A DNA stretch of 13,507 nt, from positions 1 to 13,507 of the forward strand of contig JAVEEE010000132.1 in the NCBI GenBank assembly GCA_030840615.1, given 5' to 3'. This document shows positions 1 to 5,996 of this stretch, piece by piece (positions within the stretch are counted from its first letter, which is position 1; the number at the start of each line of letters is the position of its first letter). Origin of the DNA: Frankiaceae bacterium (GTDB taxonomy: Bacteria > Actinomycetota > Actinomycetes > JAFAQI01). A model generated the notes under the pieces. That model was not told the DNA's origin, did no database searches, and saw only the letters and a program-made list of their open reading frames with translations. The position numbers were made by a program, and so were the translations under genes.

Positions 1-216
1 CTCGGGGATGCCGGCCTTCCGCAGCGCGGCGAGGAGCCCCTGGCAGGTCCGCAAGGTCTGCCAACGTCCGACGATCGCCGGCCGGGTGGCGGACGGGGAT
101 GTGCTTGACGGCGTGCCTTGCGTCTTCCCAGCGGAGTTACCCCCGGACTCCCCCGAGCCGCAACCAGCCACGAGTGCCGCAATTGCAAGCGCACAGCCGG
201 CGATCTGCTTGCGCAT
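1..216 (-). CDS. Putative secreted lipoprotein, N-terminal part (runs off left edge)
   Basis: I do not recognise the family. The 72 visible residues begin with a bacterial lipoprotein signal: basic start (Met-Arg-Lys), hydrophobic stretch at residues 5-18, and lipobox L-V-A-G-C with the lipidation cysteine at residue 19. A Gly/Ser/Thr/Pro-rich low-complexity linker follows (about 20-46), typical of the tether of surface lipoproteins. A folded region then seems to begin (about 48 on, G-R-W-Q-T-L-R-T-C). The ATG at 216 is preceded by AGGGGAG at 219-225, which supports this start. The gene lies 76 bases downstream of lepB on the same strand. A lipoprotein would be processed by signal peptidase II, not by the adjacent signal peptidase I. 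The rest of the protein is outside the window, so function is open. The signal peptide assignment is firm; any role is not. Confidence 0.8.
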   Translation of the reverse strand, partial: MRKQIAGCALAIAALVAGCGSGESGGNSAGKTQGTPSSTSPSATRPAIVGRWQTLRTCQGLLAALRKAGIPE

Positions 217-218
217 GA

Positions 219-225
219 CTCCCCT
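219..225 (-). promoter_or_regulatory. Ribosome binding site of the lipoprotein gene
   Basis: On the minus strand AGGGGAG lies just upstream of the ATG at 216. Spacing is short (2-4 bases depending on which bases pair), but it is the only purine-rich site near this start and supports a partial gene that would otherwise be missed at the window edge. Confidence 0.5.
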
Positions 226-254
226 GCCGTGTCGTGCACCTCCACGCGTCGCGC

Positions 255-267
255 GAGCGATTCGCTC
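255..267. repeat. Short inverted repeat upstream of the lipoprotein gene
   Basis: GAGCGA, one base, TCGCTC: a perfect 6-base dyad between lepB and the lipoprotein gene, about 40 bases before the lipoprotein start. There is no T-run, so it does not look like an intrinsic terminator. It could be an operator or chance. Confidence 0.25.
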
Positions 268-292
268 ACCTTGGCACGGTCAGAAGCGATCG

Positions 293-1222
293 TCACCGCT
301 CCGGCCACCGGACCGGCAATCGTGAACCGCCGGCGCTCCCGCTGCGTCGACTTCGCTGCGGCGTCCAACCGTGCCCGGGCGACGTCTCGCCGCGGCGAAT
401 CCCCCTAGGGAGGCGCCGGCGACGTCGGAGCATCGACACGGGAGTCACTGCGACCACGACGACGGCTATTCGATGCACCGCCGAGTGCACGAGCCCAAGC
501 TGACCGAAGGTCTTGGGAACCCGGAGAAGGCCCCAGTGATGGGGAGGCCAGACCTTGACGAACGCGCGGCCGATCACGTTGCTCGTCGCGATCGTGCCCA
601 GGTGATCATCCTGGTGGGCGCGTGAGTCTGCCGACTCGTTGCGATGATCGCCCATCACCCACAGTCGGCCAGCCGGCACGGTGACATCGAAGCTCTGCTC
701 GGACGGTTTCGCTCCGGGAAAGAGGTAGGGCTCGTCCAGCAGGTGGCCGTTGACGGTGATGCGACCCTGGGCATCGCAGCAGACGACATGGTCGCCGCCG
801 ACACCGATCACACGTTTGATGAAGTCTTTGCTGCTCGGCGCCGCCACCCCGAGTGCGGACCCCACGTCGTGGAAGAACCGGGCAACGGGGTTGCTCGCCC
901 GGTGGGCCGTGACTTCGGGGTTGTCCTGCCAGGATCCTGTGCCACGGAAGACCACGATCTCGCCACGGTGCGGATCTCGCAGCCGGTAGACGAGCTTGTT
1001 GACCAGCACTCTGTCGCCACTGCACCCAGGGCAGCCGTGCAACGTCCGCTCCATCGACCCGGAGGGAATGAAGAACGCCTGCACCAGGAACGTCTTGATC
1101 AGCAAGGCAAGCACGAGAGCGATCAGGATCAGGAACGGCAGCTCGCGCCAGAATCCGCCCCTCCGAGCCTTCAACCGATCGTCTGCGGGTGTTGCCTGTG
1201 CGTTATCGGGGTTCAGGGTCAC
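293..1222 (-). CDS. lepB: Signal peptidase I
   Basis: Membrane-bound type I signal peptidase (S26) that cleaves signal peptides from exported proteins on the outer face of the membrane. Seen: cytoplasmic N-terminus, membrane helix at about 28-50, then F-I-P-S-G-S-M with catalytic Ser56, the catalytic Lys136 in D-F-I-K-R-V-I-G-V-G-G-D, and the box E motif G-D-H-R-N-E-S-A-D-S-R at 191-201 (His where Asn is usual). A second hydrophobic segment at about 252-264 followed by a run of Arg (266-270) matches the membrane-anchor end of many actinobacterial homologues. After that, about 39 unusual Arg/Ser/Gly-rich residues follow that I do not recognise. A TAG in a neighbouring frame lies at 405-407, just where homologues tend to end, so the tail may reflect a lost stop or frameshift. 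The GTG start at 1222 lies 3 bases after the stop of the upstream membrane-protein gene; no clear Shine-Dalgarno is visible, suggesting coupling. Confidence 0.93.
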   Translation of the reverse strand: MTLNPDNAQATPADDRLKARRGGFWRELPFLILIALVLALLIKTFLVQAFFIPSGSMERTLHGCPGCSGDRVLVNKLVYRLRDPHRGEIVVFRGTGSWQDNPEVTAHRASNPVARFFHDVGSALGVAAPSSKDFIKRVIGVGGDHVVCCDAQGRITVNGHLLDEPYLFPGAKPSEQSFDVTVPAGRLWVMGDHRNESADSRAHQDDHLGTIATSNVIGRAFVKVWPPHHWGLLRVPKTFGQLGLVHSAVHRIAVVVVAVTPVSMLRRRRRLPRGIRRGETSPGHGWTPQRSRRSGSAGGSRLPVRWPER

Positions 1223-1225
1223 CGG

Positions 1226-1480
1226 CTACGGGAGGGCAGTCGGGGCTGTCCCGACGGCAGCCGCTGACATCGTCAACGGCCCGGTCTCGCTGGCGTGCCC
1301 CGTGCTCGCCAAACCGATGACGGAGCCGATCACCAGCAGCAACACGACCGTCAGGCTCGCCAACGACCGGCGCAGATCCCGCCGCCGCGACGCCGCCTCG
1401 ATCGCTGCCACCGGAGGCAGCACCGCCGAGGACGCCTGCAGCGTCACGGCTCGATCCAGCAACGCTGCGATGTCATCCAC
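1226..1480 (-). CDS. Small single-pass membrane protein, putative anti-sigma factor
   Basis: This 84-residue protein is encoded directly after an ECF sigma factor. It has an N-terminal cytoplasmic part (1-40, acidic start M-D-D-I-A-A-L-L then a basic R-R-R-D-L-R-R patch), one clear membrane helix at about 42-63 (T-V-V-L-L-L-V-I-G-S-V-I-G-L) and about 20 outside residues. I chose GTG at 1480: GAGGAGG at 1490-1496 lies 9 bases upstream, and the GTG overlaps the sigma stop as GTGGATGA, a typical translational-coupling arrangement. A longer reading from TTG at 1498 would put the Shine-Dalgarno inside the coding sequence. Topology and position suggest it holds the sigma factor at the membrane. However, the zinc-binding His/Cys motif of classical ECF anti-sigma factors is absent and the cytoplasmic part is very short, so the role is inferred from context only. 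Confidence 0.72.
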   Translation of the reverse strand: MDDIAALLDRAVTLQASSAVLPPVAAIEAASRRRDLRRSLASLTVVLLLVIGSVIGLASTGHASETGPLTMSAAAVGTAPTALP

Positions 1481-1982
1481 GAACGACCACCTCCTCAAGA
1501 TCAGCGAGCAAGGGTGCGAGCGCGGCCCGGCCGCGAAACAGCCGTGCCTTGACCGTCCCGGCGGGCACCGCCAACTCGGCGGCGATCTCCGGGATCGGGA
1601 CGCCGAGCATGTGGTGCATCACCAACACCTGACGCTGCGCCAGCGGCAGTTGCGCCAACGCCGCGAACACGGCTACCGAGACGCCGTCTGGCCCTTCCAC
1701 GGGCGGCGGAAGCCCGTACCGCCCCAGTGCCGCCGCCGCCGACCGCAGCCGCCGCCAACGACTGACGGCCAACCGCATCGCCACCCGGTACAACCAGGCG
1801 CGCGGATCGTCGTACATCGACAGTCGTGCCCAGTCCCGGTAGGCCCGCAGAAACGCCTCCTGTGCGATCTCTTCGGCAGCATGCACATCAACCACCAGAG
1901 GCAGCAGCACGCGCAACAACGGCCGATAGGACTGCGAGTAGAACGCCTCGAAGCCGCCGTCCGCACTCATCTCGACCGCCAC
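1473..1982 (-). CDS. ECF-family RNA polymerase sigma factor
   Basis: A 169-residue extracytoplasmic-function sigma factor that would direct RNA polymerase to a small promoter set. The sigma-2 region spans about 11-78, with the typical segment A-A-E-E-I-A-Q-E-A-F-L-R-A-Y-R-D-W and then D-P-R-A-W-L-Y-R-V-A. The sigma-4 region spans about 105-160, with Q-L-P-L-A-Q-R-Q-V-L and the helix-turn-helix P-I-P-E-I-A-A-E-L-A-V-P-A-G-T-V-K-A-R-L-F-R. There is no sigma-3 and no C-terminal sensory extension, so control is likely through the overlapping membrane-protein gene. The GTG at 1982 and the ATG at 1970 (residue 5) are both possible starts; neither has a strong Shine-Dalgarno. It heads a minus-strand operon with the membrane protein and lepB, divergent from the GH3 gene. 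The target promoters cannot be read from this window. Confidence 0.93.
   Translation of the reverse strand: MAVEMSADGGFEAFYSQSYRPLLRVLLPLVVDVHAAEEIAQEAFLRAYRDWARLSMYDDPRAWLYRVAMRLAVSRWRRLRSAAAALGRYGLPPPVEGPDGVSVAVFAALAQLPLAQRQVLVMHHMLGVPIPEIAAELAVPAGTVKARLFRGRAALAPLLADLEEVVVRG
1490..1496 (-). promoter_or_regulatory. Strong ribosome binding site that fixes the start of the membrane-protein gene
   Basis: GAGGAGG on the minus strand, 9 bases before GTG at 1480. It lies inside the last codons of the sigma gene and decides between GTG 1480 and the longer TTG 1498 reading. Confidence 0.8.
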
Positions 1983-2040
1983 ACCAGTTCACACGCGCGA
2001 CCCCACGCCGCGGTTGCGTCCAATACTGGTCTAAGAGGCG

Positions 2041-2058
2041 GCGGCGGCAGTCCGCCGC
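2041..2058. repeat. GC-rich stem-loop upstream of the GH3 gene
   Basis: GCGGCGG, loop CAGT, CCGCCGC: a perfect 7-base-pair stem with a 4-base loop, about 115 bases before the GH3 start. It has no T-run after it on either strand, so it is not a standard terminator. It could be a leader structure of the GH3 transcript, an operator, or chance in GC-rich DNA. Confidence 0.4.
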
Positions 2059-2162
2059 AGCGAACATTGAGCTTGCCGCCCTCAGAGGCAGGTAAGGCCC
2101 TCCCGACGCCGAAATGCCATCTATCGCCCCGCCTCTCCAGCACGGGCTGCGGCGCTGCGAAC

Positions 2163-2166
2163 GGAG
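2163..2166 (+). promoter_or_regulatory. Ribosome binding site that fixes the GH3 start
   Basis: GGAG lies 8 bases before ATG 2175. The reading frame stays open far upstream (to 996), so this site together with the signal peptide that begins at 2175 decides the true start. Confidence 0.7.
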
Positions 2167-2174
2167 ATCACCTG

Positions 2175-4385
2175 ATGCGCACGTCCCGCCGTACCCGGTC
2201 GCTCCTCGTCGGCGCACTCGCCGCCGGCGTGCTCGCACCGGTTGCCGCCCACACCGGACGCTCGGCCGCCGAAGCGGCGGCCTGCCCGTGGATGGACCGG
2301 CACAAGTCGGCCAACGTCCGCGCACACGAGCTCGTCAAGGCGATGACACTCGACCAGAAGATCGCCGAGCTCTACGGGCGCGGCGACTTCACCCACTACG
2401 GCGCGGCCAACGACATCCCGGCGGTCCCCGAGCTCTGCATCCCCGAGCTGGTGTTCAACGACGCCGGCGCAGGCGTCGGTGACGGCCAGACGCTCGTGAC
2501 CGCCTTCCCGGACGGCATCGCGCAGGCAGCGAGCTGGGACCGGGAAGTCCAGCGTCGGGTCGGTGCCGCCGTCGGATGGGAGGCATGGCACAAGGGCATC
2601 GATGTCCAGCTCGCCCCCGGCGTCGACATCGCCCGCAACCCGCTCAACGGGCGCAACTTCGAGTACGCCGGCGAGGACCCCTACCTGTCCGGGCAGACCG
2701 GCGTCGCCGAGATCCAGGGCATCCAGAGCCAGCACGTCGCCGCAACCGTCAAGCACTACGCGCTCAACGACCAGGAGACCAATCGCATGACGGACTCGTC
2801 GGACGCCGACGAGCGCACGATGCAGGAGATCCACCTGCCGCCGTTCGAGGCTGCGGTCCGCCAGGGCCATGTGGCATCGGTCATGTGCAGCTACAACCGC
2901 GTCAACGGCATATACGCATGCCAGCACCACTACCTGCTCACGCACGTGTTGAAGAAGCAGTTCGGCTTCGACGGCTGGGTCATGTCCGACTGGGGAGGAA
3001 CCCACTCCACCTCCTACGCCGCCAACGCCGGGCTCGACCAGGAGCAGGACATCGGCAAGGGCAAGTACTTCGCCGACGCGCTCAAGAACGCGGTCAAGCA
3101 CCACCGCGTCCCGATGAGCCGCATCAACGACATGGTGCTGCGACTGATGCGCCCGCTGTTCCGCGTCGGTGTGTTCGACAACCCACCGCCTGGTGAGCCG
3201 CAGGCCTACACCGCCAACGTCCACACCGACGAGGAGACGGCGCTCGCCCGGGAAGCCGCGGAGGGCGGTTCGGTGCTGCTCAAGAACGCCGGTGGCGCGC
3301 TGCCCATCCGCGGCAGCGGCAAGCGGATCGCCGTCATCGGTGACCCGGCCGGTCCGTCGGGCGCGCAGAACTACTACCAGGGCGGCGGAAGCTCGCGGGT
3401 GCCGATCGCCGGTCCCAACCCGAACGTCGTGTCACCGCTGGAGGGCATCACGACGCGCGCGCAGACCGACGGGGACGTCGTCACGTTCGCCGAGGGCACC
3501 TCGACGGCAGACGCCGTTGCTGCCGCGACCGCATCCGACGTGGCTGTCGTCTTCGTGGGCGACGGCAACAGCGAGGGGCAGGACCGCTCGAGCCTCGCGC
3601 TCGATGGCCACACCTGCACACTGTTCGGCTGCATACCTGCAGCTGGCTCGTCCCAGGACGACCTCATCTCTGCCGTCGCAGCCGCCAACCCCCACACGAT
3701 CGTCGTCCTGCAGAACGGCGAACCCGTGAGCATGCCGTGGCTGAAGCACGTCGAGGGTGTGCTCGAGATGTGGTATCCCGGTGAGCAGGACGGCAATGCG
3801 GCCGCTGCGCTGCTGTTCGGCGACGTCAACCCGTCGGGCAAGCTGCCCTACACGTTCCCGAAGAAGATGTCCGACAGCCCGATCCACTCACCGAAGCAGT
3901 GGCCGGGCGTCGACAACCAGAGCGGCGTCCCGCACTCCACCTACAGCGAGCGACTGCTCGTCGGCTACCGCTGGTACGACGCGAAGCACATCGAGCCGCT
4001 GTTCCCGTTCGGCTTCGGCATGTCCTACACGACGTTCGGCTACTCGCATCTGCGGGTCAGGTCAACCACGTCGGGGGCCGTCGTCCGCTTCGACGTGACC
4101 AACACCGGCCACCGAGTCGGCGCCGACGTGGCGCAGCTCTACGTCTCCGACCCGCCCGCCTCGCACGAGCCGCCCAAGCAACTCAAGGGATACGTCAAGG
4201 TCCTGCTGCAGCCAGGTGAGACCAAGACGATGACGCTTCGGCTCGACCGCCGCGCGTTCTCCTACTGGAAGACGCGCACGCACTCGTGGACTGTCGCTCC
4301 TGGCTGCTACGGCGTTCGCGTGGGCAACTCCTCGCGTCACCTGCCGCTACACGCCGTGCTCGGGCGCGCTGGCGGGCACTGCTGA
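2175..4385 (+). CDS. Secreted glycoside hydrolase family 3 protein (beta-glucosidase-like)
   Basis: A 736-residue exported GH3 enzyme that hydrolyses beta-linked glycosides, most likely glucosides or xylosides from plant material. An N-terminal signal peptide covers about 1-36 (basic R-T-S-R-R-T-R, hydrophobic core, A-A-A before Cys37). The catalytic barrel domain contains G-R-N-F-E-Y-A-G-E-D-P-Y-L-S-G (159-173), K-H-Y-A-L-N-D-Q (193-200) and the nucleophile Asp272 in V-M-S-D-W-G-G. The second domain has S-V-L-L-K-N near 366-371 and the probable acid/base Glu467 in N-S-E-G-Q-D-R. F-P-F-G-F-G-M-S-Y follows at 610-618, and a C-terminal fibronectin-III-like domain ends the protein (about 636-700). 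No PA14 insert is evident between the domains. The ATG at 2175 has GGAG 8 bases upstream. The gene is followed after 4 bases by a second secreted-protein gene. Exact substrate cannot be told from sequence. Confidence 0.95.
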   Translation: MRTSRRTRSLLVGALAAGVLAPVAAHTGRSAAEAAACPWMDRHKSANVRAHELVKAMTLDQKIAELYGRGDFTHYGAANDIPAVPELCIPELVFNDAGAGVGDGQTLVTAFPDGIAQAASWDREVQRRVGAAVGWEAWHKGIDVQLAPGVDIARNPLNGRNFEYAGEDPYLSGQTGVAEIQGIQSQHVAATVKHYALNDQETNRMTDSSDADERTMQEIHLPPFEAAVRQGHVASVMCSYNRVNGIYACQHHYLLTHVLKKQFGFDGWVMSDWGGTHSTSYAANAGLDQEQDIGKGKYFADALKNAVKHHRVPMSRINDMVLRLMRPLFRVGVFDNPPPGEPQAYTANVHTDEETALAREAAEGGSVLLKNAGGALPIRGSGKRIAVIGDPAGPSGAQNYYQGGGSSRVPIAGPNPNVVSPLEGITTRAQTDGDVVTFAEGTSTADAVAAATASDVAVVFVGDGNSEGQDRSSLALDGHTCTLFGCIPAAGSSQDDLISAVAAANPHTIVVLQNGEPVSMPWLKHVEGVLEMWYPGEQDGNAAAALLFGDVNPSGKLPYTFPKKMSDSPIHSPKQWPGVDNQSGVPHSTYSERLLVGYRWYDAKHIEPLFPFGFGMSYTTFGYSHLRVRSTTSGAVVRFDVTNTGHRVGADVAQLYVSDPPASHEPPKQLKGYVKVLLQPGETKTMTLRLDRRAFSYWKTRTHSWTVAPGCYGVRVGNSSRHLPLHAVLGRAGGHC

Positions 4386-4389
4386 CGAC

Positions 4390-5838
4390 ATGAGGAGACA
4401 CGGCCGGCGGCTGCTCGTCGCAGCAGGGCTTCTGACGGTGGGCGTCATCGTCGTACCAACGGCGGCGGCCACGTCCCACTCGTCGGCCGGATGCAACCAC
4501 CGTCGACTTGCCGTCGCGCACCACGCCGGCACCGCGACGATGCCGAAGCCGCCGCGGCGACTCGCCGTGTGCGCGACGGAGACCGGCTTCTTCACCGGCG
4601 AGACCACGATTGCCGTCACCAAGCAGGGCACGGTCTGGATGTCGGCGGCCAACTGGGAGTGGGCGCTCGCCCGTAGCAACGACAAAGGACGGCATTGGAC
4701 TGCCTACACCGTGCCCGGCCCGCAGGCGTTTCCCGGCTGCGGCGTCGGCACGTCGGCGGTGACCAACTGTGACGAATCGGAGCAGGCCAAATACAACACC
4801 GTGGCCGACGCATTCCTGTGGGCCGACCCCCGCACGTCGCGGTTGTTCTGGAGCAAGACCTACGGCTACGCCGCCTGCTCCAGCCTCAACTTCACCCCCA
4901 GCAACGGCCGGTCATGGCACGCCGTCACGCGCTTCGCGTGTCCCGGAGGCGACTACGAGAAGATCGCCGGCGGTCCGCCGCCTGCGGGCGGTGCGAAGCC
5001 AGTCGGCTACCCCGACGTCCTCTACGGATGCACCAACGGCCCGGCACCGACGTTTGTCGTCGGCCCCGGGCGCATCTGTTACAAGTCGCTCGACGGCGGC
5101 TTGTCGTGGTCGGCCGCGGGCCAGCCGCTGCCGTCACCGCTAGCGCCTGGGTGCCTGCAGTTCCAGGAGCCACAACAGGTCGGCCCGGACGGGACGCTCT
5201 ACCTTCCGCTCAACTGCGCGACGCTCGCCAGCAACCCGGCCGGCCTGGTGAAGGTGGCGATCAGCCACGACGAGGGCCTGACCTGGAGCTACACGTCCGT
5301 CCCCACCGGCAACGCCGGCAGCGACGCCGGGCTCATCGGCGGGGTCAGTCTTGCCGTCGACCGGGCCGGGGCGCTGTACGTCCTGTGGCCGGGCGCCGAC
5401 GACAAGCCCTACCTAGCGGTGTCGCGCAATGGCGGTCGGACCTGGCGCGGCCCGTCGATGGTCGGGATGCCCGGTGTCGTCGAGGCAGCGCCCTTCGCGC
5501 AGATCGCTGCTCTCGAGTCGGGGCACGTCGCGATCGCCTACTACGGCCACTCCGCGCAGGGCTCCGGCCGCCGCCTCAACGGCTATCTCACGGAGTCGTT
5601 CGACGCTGCCGCAGTCAAGCCCACCTTCTACAGCGCTCAGCTCAACGACTCGCGTCACCCTCTCTACTTCCCGGTCAAGTCCGGAACCCTGCCCCGCAAC
5701 GACTACCTCGGCGTCACCATCGCTCCGGACGGGACGCCGTGGACCGGGTTGGTCAAGCTGCGGTCGGCGACTCCGGACGCCCAGGGCTACATCCCCTCGA
5801 CGGGGTTCGTGGCGAGGTTGGTGCCTATCCCCCCGTGA
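4390..5838 (+). CDS. Secreted BNR/Asp-box repeat protein (sialidase-like propeller fold)
   Basis: A 482-residue exported protein with a signal peptide (M-R-R-H-G-R-R, hydrophobic core to about 27). Asp-box motifs S-x-D-x-G-x-x-W, which mark blades of a sialidase-type beta-propeller, occur at 96-103, 233-240 and 292-299. Variants are at 345-352 (Asn for Asp) and about 169-176. I see no F/Y-R-I-P motif near the N-terminus, so true sialidase activity is not supported; other propeller hydrolases or binding proteins are equally possible. Ten cysteines lie between residues 35 and 276 and none after, suggesting several disulfides in the first half. The ATG lies 4 bases after the GH3 stop with no clear Shine-Dalgarno, so translation is probably coupled and the two act together outside the cell. 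The last 52 bases overlap the convergent bsaP gene. Confidence 0.85.
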   Translation: MRRHGRRLLVAAGLLTVGVIVVPTAAATSHSSAGCNHRRLAVAHHAGTATMPKPPRRLAVCATETGFFTGETTIAVTKQGTVWMSAANWEWALARSNDKGRHWTAYTVPGPQAFPGCGVGTSAVTNCDESEQAKYNTVADAFLWADPRTSRLFWSKTYGYAACSSLNFTPSNGRSWHAVTRFACPGGDYEKIAGGPPPAGGAKPVGYPDVLYGCTNGPAPTFVVGPGRICYKSLDGGLSWSAAGQPLPSPLAPGCLQFQEPQQVGPDGTLYLPLNCATLASNPAGLVKVAISHDEGLTWSYTSVPTGNAGSDAGLIGGVSLAVDRAGALYVLWPGADDKPYLAVSRNGGRTWRGPSMVGMPGVVEAAPFAQIAALESGHVAIAYYGHSAQGSGRRLNGYLTESFDAAAVKPTFYSAQLNDSRHPLYFPVKSGTLPRNDYLGVTIAPDGTPWTGLVKLRSATPDAQGYIPSTGFVARLVPIPP

Positions 5839-5996
5839 CGGGAGCACCGCGCCGTCCACGACAGGGGCGTCACCTGGACGACCATGCGGCGACCGCACTG
5901 CGCGCAGAACCGCGGCGGTTCGAGCTCGAGTCGTTCCCGGCACCGAGTGTGGTCGCCCGCCGCCTCGTCGCTGCCACAGCGCGTGCAGCAGGTCAT
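5787..5996 (-). CDS. bsaP: Biotin synthase auxiliary protein
   Basis: A 69-residue cysteine-rich protein matching the actinobacterial BsaP family, small iron-sulfur proteins that support biotin synthase, described in mycobacteria. Seen: C-T-R-C-G (Cys4, Cys7), D-H-T-R-C (His16, Cys19), L-E-L-E-P-P-R-F-C-A-Q-C-G-R-R-M-V-V-Q-V (23-42; Cys31, Cys34), then W-T-A-R-C-S-R-H-G (47-55, Cys51). The two Cys-x-x-Cys pairs and the E-P-P-R-F/Y-C block are the recognisable signature. Its ATG overlaps the bioB stop as ATGA, so the two are translationally coupled, which fits a partner made in step with BioB. The last 14 residues (after H-G) look unconserved and lie in the overlap with the convergent BNR gene. 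It is short enough to be missed by automatic annotation. Identification is from remembered family pattern plus strict bioB linkage. Confidence 0.88.
   Translation of the reverse strand: MTCCTRCGSDEAAGDHTRCRERLELEPPRFCAQCGRRMVVQVTPLSWTARCSRHGGIGTNLATNPVEGM

Larger units (their letters stand above)
1983..2174. promoter_or_regulatory. Divergent intergenic region between sigma factor and GH3 operons
   Basis: This 192-base stretch must hold the promoters of both the sigma-lepB operon (left) and the GH3-BNR operon (right). It contains a stem-loop at 2041-2058. I found no convincing -35/-10 pair on either strand, and no CebR-type operator near the GH3 gene. The shared control region is inferred from gene orientation. 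Confidence 0.5.

Noticed and set aside
300..312. TCCGG-CCA-CCGGA hairpin at the end of lepB as a terminator.
   Set aside because: Only a 5-base-pair stem, partly inside the coding frame, and without a T-run; likely chance in GC-rich sequence.
1481..1498. Longer start (TTG 1498) for the small membrane protein.
   Set aside because: It would place the consensus GAGGAGG site inside the coding sequence; GTG 1480 is correctly spaced from it and overlaps the sigma stop.
996..2174. The GH3 reading frame stays open far upstream, giving a possible 1129-residue protein.
   Set aside because: The upstream part lies antisense to clear lepB, membrane-protein and sigma genes. It has Arg/Pro-rich shadow composition, and a signal peptide plus GGAG site mark the start at 2175.
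2121..3224. Long minus-strand open frame (367 codons) opposite the GH3 gene.
   Set aside because: It is fully antisense to a confident GH3 enzyme, with low-complexity Val/Arg/Asp/Gly composition and no recognisable domain; typical of GC-rich antisense frames.
4390..5838. Naming the Asp-box protein a sialidase.
   Set aside because: Asp-boxes occur in many propeller proteins; the F/Y-R-I-P motif and a clear catalytic set are not visible.
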